A stretch of 24,693 nt of DNA, from contig FLMG01003868.1 of assembly GCA_900088475.1 (NCBI GenBank), positions 15,911 through 40,603 on the forward strand, written 5' to 3'. Of the stretch, positions 10,458 to 21,000 are shown piece after piece. The notes under the pieces are model-generated. The model had not been told where the DNA came from. It worked only from the letters and a program-made list of their open reading frames with translations, and ran no database searches. The position numbers and the translations under genes were made by a program. Each line of letters opens with the position of its first letter. Position 1 is the first letter of the stretch. The DNA comes from Hyphochytrium catenoides (lineage: Eukaryota; Sar; Hyphochytriomycetes; Hyphochytriales; Hyphochytriaceae).

Positions 10458-12043
10458 ATGGAAGGCGCAGCTACCGCTGGTGCTCCCTCCATCGCGGAAC
10501 AGGGCACCCCGAGCGTAAACGCTCTCACGCCCACGGGAAGCTCTACGGGCACTGAGACCTTCGCACGGCAGGCATGGGCGGCAATTGCTGACGAGAGCAA
10601 CGCAGAATATGCAGTGCGCCAATCCCTCTCGGCTAATCCGAACAATCCAGCCTTGGACCTTATGAAGTTGACGACACACATCGGGAAGGTTGTGCGAGTG
10701 CACAAGATGGCGGAGTCGCTCTTGAGTGAGCAAGAAACGCTTAGTCTTTACATGGAGAAGCTGACGGCCAGCGAGGATGAGTATATACTTGAGGCGGTCG
10801 ATGAGCTTATCGCGCAGGTACACAAGAGACATAATAGCCTAGACGATGGGCATGTGCTTTCCCTCGCTTTCCCTTTCCTATTCTTTCTAGTCAGCATATA
10901 CATCTACGGTTGCATCAAGGTTATAAGACGTTTGACCTGTCTCGTCATGATCTCCTGTCAAATCAACGTATAGGTCTTCCTAGTAATAGAGGTAGTGCGA
11001 AGCAAGCTTGCTCCTGAGCGTTACCGACGGCTGCTTGGCGTGTATGAGCGGCTTTGCATCTCTCTTTTGGGTCATGAGAACCAGGAAGCGCGGGAGGATG
11101 CTGTGCGATTGTTAAATGTCATCTACGATAGACTCGACTGGCAGTTCTATAACGCACATGTGCCTGTCATAAGGTACAGAACTACTGATAGTCCCCTTTC
11201 GCCCAGTCCTGCGTCACCACGACGTTCCCTTTGTCTTCTCTTTTCCTGGTCATCGAGCTATTGTTGCGCCTCTACAAGGCCTTCCTACTACATCTTCTAT
11301 CTTACGGTCCTCACTCTCCTGTGTCTACCCTTAGGTGTGCAGGCGATGCCTTCGACGTGTCCGCTATCGTCCAGTTGAGCGCTGAAGTGCCTGGGGAGCC
11401 GTCTCTGATGCTCTCTGCACCTCCTTTCTCACCCTCTTCAAAAGGAGAGAACATTATCACTTTTCACAAGCCAGACGTTAGAGAAGCGGCTGAGATGGTT
11501 GGGCCCCAATGTGTAAGGCTAGGGAATATCTTCAGGGAGTTTCCTAGAGCAGGTTAGTTGGTCGCGAGTCCTGAACCCCTTCTCTCTCTCTTTGTTAAGC
11601 CTAGACTATTTATGCCAAATTCTGAGTCAGCTGCTTTATCTCCCTTAGCGGCCTCAGCTTAGCTCGCTTCATGTTTAAGCGCGCCTCACACGCAGACAGA
11701 GAGGTCTCCACAACGTTTGCTGCTTCTACTTCTTCTGTCATTTAGGTTGTCTTCTAAGTCTCTGCATGACTTCTCTCTTTGCACACTCTCTTAGGGTTCT
11801 ATGATTGGCGGTACGTCTTCGTAACCTCAACGGGAGACCTCCTTCCTTTGAAGCTGCCGAATGGAGACATTGCACAAGGAAGATTTGTCGTGCAGCCACG
11901 AGGACTCAGAGAGGAGATGTTGCACGAGCTCGTAGTGGACATGACAGGGCAAAGAGGGGACCCAGAAAAGGAACAAGAAGGAGCCAGGGATATTGGCACT
12001 TTCCACAATGTTTATGAGATTATACCTTCTTTGCTTCAAAAAG
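10458..12043 (+). other. Synthase module 1: helical N-terminus and pre-barrel domain
   Basis: Exons 10458-10817, 10992-11173, 11335-11552 and 11795-12043 (residues 1-336). Residues about 20-180 are helix-rich and charged (ESLLSEQETLSLYMEKL, APERYRRLLGVYERL), resembling a small helical-repeat or adaptor region; I do not recognise a named domain. Exons 3 and 4 form a mixed alpha/beta section (FDVSAIVQLSAEVPGEPSL, GFYDWRYVFVTSTGDLLPL, GRFVVQPRG) that leads into the GH13-like barrel, possibly an N-terminal beta domain of the kind found in many GH13 proteins. The acceptor of exon 2 could instead be at 10973, adding six residues without changing the frame. Confidence 0.7.
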
Positions 12044-15000
12044 GTGAAAAACAAAGCTTGTCCTTCGTCCCATTCCTTGGCGCTACTTCTTTGCAAGTAA
12101 TGCAATGACGTCCGCCACTAGCGTTCACTTATTGCTGGATCTCAGAGTGGACACTATAAGACACTTTGCTGACTCTCCTGGACTACCATGTTACCCATAA
12201 TGACCAAACGACCCTTATGAGACGACCCGAAGAGGTCTCTCGTGCTGCTGTCTTGCTGCGTGTCTCCTTTTTTCCTACCTTTTCATTTGTACCCCTACAT
12301 GGGTCTAGACTGACTCAATTCCCCCCGGTAGGGTACTCGACTGTGTACGTGATGGGTGCACTTGAACGTGACAACGGTGTTCGGCCTGAACAGCAGATTG
12401 GAGGCGAGACAGCCCTTGCTTGCGAACGCCCTGGAGCATCTCCAGTTGCGGTCACTTGCAGGAGGACGCCCAACAGAATGCTTGGAGGAAAGGCAGTCTT
12501 TCAAAAGGTAACAGGACAACAACGGAGAGCATGGAGGTGGTGAGAACGAAGGAGAAAGGGTGAGGGTGTGGGTCAGGCAGTTTGGGGCCTTTTACCGTGC
12601 TAAATGGCCAAGCGTGCATTGCACCGCTAAACGTCTGCCCTTTACTTCCTCTCTTGTACTCCCTCTGTAGATTACTGCGGCCGCAAAGTCTCAGGGCATG
12701 CGTATCATGACGCAGTGCAGCGCCAACATATCCGCTTCTCGGTATCATCGGCGGTACAGAGATCTCATAGTGAAGACTCTGGATGACAAGGGAGAGCTTG
12801 TCCCCCACAGAGGATCAGATGCAAAGGCTAACCAATGGGAGGATCAGGTGGCGTTACTGGCCTTTTGCTATTTCTCTCTATGTGCTCGCACTTCCGCTAC
12901 TCAGCCACTAGGAGTCTTCTTTCAATTGTCCTTCTTGCTAAAATGTTGCCTTTAATTTCATTCAACTGGCTCGTATCTCTCTTATATGGTGGTGTGGCTC
13001 TACATAGGTTCTGTTGAACTATCGCAAGCTGGAGACTTGGGAGGTGCTGGTTGAGGATGTTCTGGCCCTTCAGGCTCTTGGCGTCGGAGGCGTCTACGTC
13101 CAGCAGGCACAGGTCAAGGAGGCCTCCGTTGCTATCTCTCGGTCTTGTTTTGCCCTCCCTTGCTCCTTTTCCCGGAGCTTTGTTACTTAGAATGGCCCAA
13201 AGTTTGCACTTGCGCTTGTCTTCCCAGGCCATATGCTCTAATAAGGCTTGTGGCCTATGAGACTTAGCTACCATCTCCAATCCTCTGAACTCAGCCTAGC
13301 TTGCTTTCTAAATACGGCTCTTATCTGTGCCTACCTCAATACTTTAAAACAGTCATGGCCACCCATCCTCGCTATCGACTCTGAGGAGCTGCGTCGTGTG
13401 GACTTGGACGGTGAGCCAGTGTATGAACAGGAGGACATTTTCTATGGCAATGTGGTCAGGACCAACGACGAGTTGGGCTTCTGGAGCACCCAGGCTGCGG
13501 AGACGTGAGTGCGGCTTTCTCTTCCTCTTCTTCTGCTGCCAGTGATGAAATGTTTGAGGCTCTGTCTGCCCTTGCAAATTGTGCTCGCTCTTGTTGACGG
13601 GTATCGAATTACTGTGAGCCTCTCAACATGACATAGGCTGGCCTTCTCCCTATTTTGCAGGTACTCTGTCTGATACTTTACCTTACAGGTATCCAAATCC
13701 TCTCCTTGTGAAGCTGGCGCGCACATTGTGGGCTCATGATCCGTCCTTCCTGTTGTTGGGTAAGACGTACTGGGGCCGTACAGGTGCTCTCGTCACGTCA
13801 GGTCTCGTACCTCGAGATATCGGGATGGCCGCTGCCATAGCGCAGGTCAGAGGACGAAAGGTGGACAAAGATGGAAGAGTAACACTGGTAAGCGGATTTC
13901 CTATCCTTCCCCCCTTCGGACGTTCTACTTCTATCTCCTGGCGCTTCAATCGAGTGTCTTGTTTCTTTCACGGACATTGAAAGCTTCCCCCTTGCGATCT
14001 ACCCTCTTCCGTTCCAGGTAACACCGGCGAATCCTCCAATTCAGCCATTATACCTCTGGCTTGTCGATCAGTGCCAACTGCCTGAGGGATCGTTGCCAGT
14101 ACAAGTCCGCAGTATTTGTCAGGTAAAAAATGTCCTTTCCCGGTTCACAACCTCTGCGCATTCTTTCCCCCTCTCTCTACCCCTCTCTCTCTCNNNNNNN
14201 NNNNNNNNNNNNNNNNNNNNNNNNNNNNNNNNNNNNNNNNNNNTCTCTCTCTCTCTCTCTCTCTCTCTCAGTTGCTCTGTATCGCTGGCCAGTGTCCATT
14301 CAAGTTGAAGATAGTTGGCTTTATCCCTTTCTGGGCGCTGCCCGCTGAGTCTCCTGTGTATTTCGTGGGCTTTTCTAATAGCGCTTGGCAGGAAACTCTC
14401 CCCTATCCCGCTCACCTGTTCGGCCGAACCGCCTGGACTGCAATTGACTTGATGTACCTACTTCCTGGTCTCCCTATGACCTTCATTGGCGAGGAAGAGG
14501 GTGCAGTCTACCGTATGGATTTGGGGAATATTTACTCTAAAGAAAGAACGGAAGAATGGAGAATGAGGGAAAGGGAGGAAAAGCTACAGCAGCAGGTAAC
14601 AGCGAAAAGACAGCAAAGGACTCTCACCTGAGGAAAGGAGTAGAGAAGGGAGATAGTTCTAATGTATGGGCTTTGTCTTATACCAGATGGAGCGTGAACG
14701 ACGCCGCATGGAGCAGAAGCGCCGATTGGCTTTGAGGGCCATCCAGGAGCCATCTCCTGGCCCTGCGTCCTTCACGGGCTCTTCCTCCCACTCTCTAGCG
14801 CGGACCGGCTCCAGTGCTTCCCTCAAGAATAATAAGACGGGCTCTAACTCTTCTCTTCAGGGTTTAGACAACGACGTAAGTATGAACGGTGAGATAGAGT
14901 GGATAGACGTCAGCAAGACTAGAAGAGGACGGTTGGCCATTGGCTTATCGCAAGCGCCCGTGCTATAACTGATCTGCTTTTGTAATTGATCGCTCTGTGT

Positions 15001-18000
15001 CGTCCTTGGAGGTCTTTTTAAGTATACATCTACCTTAGTTAAGATGGCAGGCCTGCACCCTGCTGAAACCTCCTCACCCATCTCCTTTCAGGTGTCGAAC
15101 CTCCGCCTTTCCCGTAGTGGGAGTCTTACGGGAGGAGACTCTGACAACTCAGTGTGGCGGCCTCCTCTCCAGTCTTTGCATCATCAGAGCGCTGCTTCTC
15201 TCTCTACAGTGAGTAGCACAGAGAGCCTGAGGAAGATTCTAGAGAAGGCGTTGCAAGAGGAAGGCGAGATGGGAGAGCACCTTGGAATGAGCTCTAATAG
15301 CTTGCAACGGTAGGCACTGTCATCGGAAGTTCTTCCCTACTCCCTAAGTCTTTCATGCTTCTTGCAGATCGCTTTCCTCTAGCTGGTACTCGCCCACCTT
15401 CTCCTGAGCATGCATACTTCCATTGATACCTACACCTCACTCTATGTGCACCGAGGTCCTAAGTATTTATTCGCAGGGTCCAGAGCTGGTCTGCCTTTGA
15501 GGCCTCAATACCAAAGGAGCTTGAGGAGCCCACGAAGACAGTCAGCACTGAAGCTCCAGAGGGCTTGCCAAAGGTGCCAGCCTGTTTTCCCTCTCCCATT
15601 CTTTATCCATCCCGTCAGTCCATTTGTTTAAGGCCGATGTCGTAGGCCCATCTTTGCCTTATTTGGTCGCATAACTGCCTCGCAAAGTGCCGTCTGGTCA
15701 CCCTTCCTCTCTTGTCCATGTAGGCGCGAAGTGCGTCACGAGTAGATGTTTTGAATCACAAGGCTCTGGCACAGTTGGAAGCCAAGGCGCGCGCTGACTT
15801 AGGTCCAGAGTTTGGCTTCGATCTTGGAAAGATTTACCTTCACTACCAGCACAGACAGCAGCTGAGGAGAGAATCTGAGGTAAATCTCTTCCTTCCTTGG
15901 CCCTCTTCCATCGCAGATTTGACTCTTCTCTCCATTTGTTCTTGGATTCCTGCGCTTTCAAAGCTAGTGCAGTTATTTGCTACTGATAGCCGTTTTCCGT
16001 GGTACAACCTCAACACAAGGCCAGAATGCTCTTTTGCTTTCCTGTTAGTTCGGCCATTCACATTGCTCTCTCCTTTTGCCATACCTTCTAGCCTTTAGAC
16101 TAAGTCCTCTGATTGTCTAGGTTCTTCGCCACGGCTTGACGGGTGTCATTGAAGCTCGGAAGCCAAGCTCCTCACAGGCCCACGACTTCGTCTTCGCCTT
16201 TGTGCGTTGGATCCCTGAAGGGCCGGAAAGACCACCCACCATCCCCCAGGTTTGAAAGAGATTTCAGAGAGAAGAATGTGACCTCTTGCTATTTTTTTTC
16301 GTCCTCAGTTGGCCATTGTTTTTTCAGAAAGAAACATGAAAAGCTTGCATGTTTCCCAGCCTCTGGCTATATTCCCATTAGCTTTACAGGCGGCCACCAC
16401 CGGCTTTTGTCACCGGTTTCTTTGACGCAGAAGAATTCTTTTATGCGTATCTCAGTGGTCCCGATCTTCCCTCTTTGACATTAAATGACTCCTCTGTTCC
16501 TCCCTGACCCCTTGTCTCCCTCAGGCAAAGGAGGTTTGCTTGATTGCCAGCAACTTCTCTACAGAGCACGCGAACTTTACGCTGCATCTTGAGCCACTTA
16601 AATTTTTACTGGAAGCTGAGGAGGCTGACCAGCCTGAAGAGGAAGAAGAAGGAGAACTGGGGGAGAGGAGAAGAGGCAAAAGCAGAGCTTCCTCTTCTGG
16701 TAGCTACACAAGCAGGATCACTGGCTTCTGGGAGTGCTCGGACCTTCTCCACGAAGGTAAGCATCTTGAAGGAGTCTTGTTCCTTTCTTCGTTAAATGCA
16801 CCTCTGCCTTGTCCTCTTGGCCATTGACCTTGTTCGGTGTGTCCGAGGCTCTTTCTCACTTGTTTAGGCGCGTGTCCTGCGTAATGCTGCGGTGTCTCTC
16901 CTTATATCCTCGTCGTACTTCTTTAGGTTTCGCTGAGGAGATCAAGAACGATGCCATCTCTTCCTATGAGCTGCTGCACAACCTGCTCCCAGTATCCCTC
17001 AGGCCCCATGCCTCCATGTGCCTACATCTACGTTGGGTCACTGAGACCCCAGAGGAGGCTGAGAGGCGGCTAATGACCTCTGCTTTGGGAAGAATTAGGA
17101 GGGCTCTGAACGCCACCGAGTACGAGCCCAGCAGTGGCGGCCCTACGTTCAACCCTAGCGATGAAGAGATTATGGAGCAGCTGAGAAATAACTTTGTTTT
17201 CATGAGGTTTGAAAAGGCTCTTAGGGCCGCTGCAGAGGTAAGGCAGTGCCAGTGCTGCCACAGCGCTAGAATTAGTCTACCATTCACCTAGCAGCTTTGA
17301 CACACATTCCAAAGTCTCTCGGCGTCATCTAACGCCTTATTTCTCTCCCTCTCTCTCTCGTTTACCGTTCTGTCATCGCTTTCCTTATCTTTAGAACCAT
17401 GAGGATGCGCCGTTGGCCCTCCTCTTGGCTTTGCGGCCTTTGCAGAAGATTCTCCACAGCGGCGGTGCCGAGGTGACTGATTTGATCAGGAAGACCCTCT
17501 TCTTTGCCGCGCGGTACTGCAACCAGAAGTATAACAATGCGCTCAGCGATGCCGATGTGATCACCATCTTACAGAGCCTTTCAGAGAAGGGGGCAGAGCC
17601 AATTGTCGGGACAAGAGAGGTGAGAACAAGAACAAACGGGACATGGCTGGGCCTTGATAAACCTCCTAATGACGGTCTCCTCTTCCTCTTCTCGGCCCTT
17701 CTAGAGCGTTATGGAGGTCGACATCTCCTCTTTTATCAGCACTACGGCAGACCCGAAGGCAGCGGGCAGTTTTACCTCTGGGAAGGCTGCCCTTCCCCCA
17801 AAAGAGCTGCCGCTCAGTGAGAAGTTAGCTGGACGCTCCCTTCTCTCTTCCTCCACGACACTTGCATCTCCATCTCTTGTTTCTGCTTCATCGCTTCTCT
17901 CTTCTTCTCCGCACATTTCCAAGCTCGCCGCGCAAATGTTGGAGAGTAACAAGCTGGGCCCCATCGTTTTCATTGCTCCTGAGCTAGGGAGATGGTCCAC

Positions 18001-21000
18001 TGGTAACATCTCCCTCTCTCATTATTATCATTAAGCATCTTGGACATATCGTTGCAAGCTTCTCGCTCTTATTCTCGTCGCGTGCCTCTCTCTCTCGTCG
18101 CATGTCTCTTTCTTACTCCTGATAAGAGTCGTCTTCTGGCAGTCTTTGTTCCCTGGCAAACTACACCCCTTTGAGGCTTGTCCTATCCACATTCCCTTTC
18201 TAGCTCTGCCTGTTACTCACTTAGTTGTCTTCGCAGTTGGCGGTCTGGGTGTAATGGTGGATGAGCTGACTCGCGGCCTAGCCCAACTTGGCGCGTCGGT
18301 GACTGTGATCTCCCCTTACTATGAGCGGAACCGGAAGGGCCAGACGGGATACCTGGCCAAAGACAACATCCACTGGAAGAGGTGGAGCCCCTCTTTCTCC
18401 AATGATCTTTGTTTTAACTCGCATATTTTCTCCTTTGCTTTTGTGAAGGAAGAATGGAGGCTTCTAATGTTCTAAGACTTGCCCTTGTGGAGGATTGACT
18501 AGTTATGGGTCTAAGCACTTCTTGTGCTGCTTGCCCTCTCAGGAACCTTCACATCCGGGTGGGCGGCGTCTTTATCGAGGCAGGAATCCATGAAGGAAGA
18601 GTGAATGGCGTACACCTCCTCTTCATCCACCACAGCCAGATATTTCCCTATCCTTATCCCTCGGGCAATGCCTGGCATCAGGTAGGCATCCGTAGAGCTC
18701 TCCCAGGTCTTGGGCCCTTTCTTGTCGCGTCTCATAGCGCAACGTGGGCCGTATTCTACGCCGCCGGTGTACCGGGCAAAGACAACAAGCGAACCTTTCC
18801 GCTTTATGTGCCTGCTTTAGCCGATGCGTCGTCTCCTATGTCACTTTGCATTGTGACGGACGATCTCTCATACATTGTCCCTTCCTCAAACTGCTCCTCC
18901 TTTTACCGTGGATGACTAGGTGCGCATGCTTTCCTTTGTCGCAAAAGCATCTTTGGAGGCTCTCTGCCAGCTGCGCCTTATCCCGTCCTTAATCGTGACG
19001 AATGACTGGTAAGAGTCCTGAGAGATTGCATAGTAGAGAGAACGATAGAGAGAGGAAAGTCAAGTCATGAAAGCACCACCGCGATCTCTGCCTGTCCTCA
19101 CTCTTTCGCATTTTCCCTTGCATTTTCCCTGCTAACTGATCATATTCTCGCAGGTTTGCGGGCTTGGTAGCTGCCTACGCCCGCACGGGCCATTTTGGTC
19201 GGCCTTCTGTCTTCTCTGGTACAAAGTTCCTTCATTTGGTGCACAACCTGGATGAGAATTATGAGGGAAGACAGTACCCAGCACCGCATGAAGGTAGAAA
19301 GAAAAGCAGCCAATGGTCTCTCTCATCGTCTGCCCGCGGCCTTGCGCCAAGACCGCGAACTCACGCGAACTCAGGCTCCAAGTACTACTCTACCTTCATC
19401 TTTGATGAGGCCAATATATCTCTAGCAGCTTTATTTCTTACGCTTTTTACGCACTTTCTTCACGTCTCTAGCCTTTTGGTTGGCGTAAACATTGAGCATC
19501 CAGTTGATAGGCCCGTGGAGAAAGTGTGCTGACTCTCTGTCCGTCTTTTCTTCTCTTAATCTCTCCTTCCTTCTCTCCCTCTCTCTTTTGGCAGGTGATC
19601 TTTACGGTCTCCATCAGCTGCCTGTAGACCTCTTGGTTGACCCTTACTGGGGAAGAATGGTCATTAACCCCTCAAGAGCGGCCCTTCTTGCTTCAGATAC
19701 CTGGGCGACAGTGTCTATCTCATACAAAAAGGTAAGAGAGCTTGTTCATAGTCCGAAAGGCCCACAGCCCCGATAGGAAAAGGAGTTAGCGCTACTCTCT
19801 TAAGGAAAGAGAGAACAGCCCTAACCCTTCACGATCCCAGGACTTGCTTAGCAGCTCACCGCTCTGCCGTCTGCTTGAGCGCGCTCGACACCCTTTCGCT
19901 ACTTCTAATGGCGTCCCAATCGTTCTTCGGCGCAGCACACTTCTTCTCTCAGACAATAATTCCCATTTCAAGGTAGGCAACCCTTGCTCTTCTACTTTCC
20001 CTAGGCTCTTTCAGTTCTTCTAGGTCTGGCCTTCGTTAGTTCTAGCCGCATCCTTTGATTGGATACGTGGCAGAGTTGTTAACAACGTTAGCGCTCTACC
20101 ACGCTCTCTTCTCTTGCGTAACGCCTGACGCTAAACAACTGAAATTTTGGGTTCCTCAACAGGCCAAGGCTGCTCTGCAGCGAAAGTACTTCCATATGGC
20201 TTATCCTGACCCGAACATCCCAATCTTCTCCTTTGTTGGCCGCGTCACCGAACAGAAAGGCGTGCATCTCATTCTTGACGCTGCGGGTAAGAACTCTAGC
20301 CTTGCTGCCTCACTGACTCCCATCTCCCCGCCGCTCATGGCCATCACCCATCTGACGCTATGACTTAAGTCTTTTTATCCTTTGGTCGATACGTTTGCTT
20401 TAACATTCATCAGTTGCTCTTGTCAGCCTGGGTGTCCCCTATTCTTTACCATCTCTTCAGCATCATCACCTTACTCTCGTCCGCCTGGCTGTCCCCTATT
20501 TCTTACCGCTCTTCTCACGTCTCTTCTTTTGCCGCTCCACAGAGCAAGTGATCCGCGAGACAGAAGGCAGGGTTCAAATTATCTGTGGCGGGCCCAGCAG
20601 TGAAGGAGATCCCTATGGCTCCTACTGCGCGGGTCGAATGCGCTGGCTGGCAAGAACATACTCTGGGTGCTTCTGGGCAGATCCAGGAGCTTTCTTCACT
20701 GACGGGCCGCTGGTCAACTTGGGCAGTGACTTCGGCCTGATGCCCTCGCTCTTCGAGCCAGGAGGTGAGACAGAGACACACCGTCAAAGGGATAGAAGGG
20801 AGCAGTCATATTATTGGATGTTGCCTTCTAGCTGACACCTCGTTTGCTGCCTACTCTTCTCAGTTCCTATGTTCTTTGAATCTAGTCCCGCATCTTGTGG
20901 CGATCTCGCTTTTGCTTTCACCCTTATGTGTGGGCTTTATTCTTTGCGGACTTCATTAGTTTCCGTCGCGTATCCCGCTGATGTCTGGTTCCTCAGGCAT

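Noticed and set aside
10100-10832. Long minus-strand frames of 150-201 codons opposite the first synthase exon
   Set aside because: They lie antisense to an exon with strong splice and phase support and show no family similarity.
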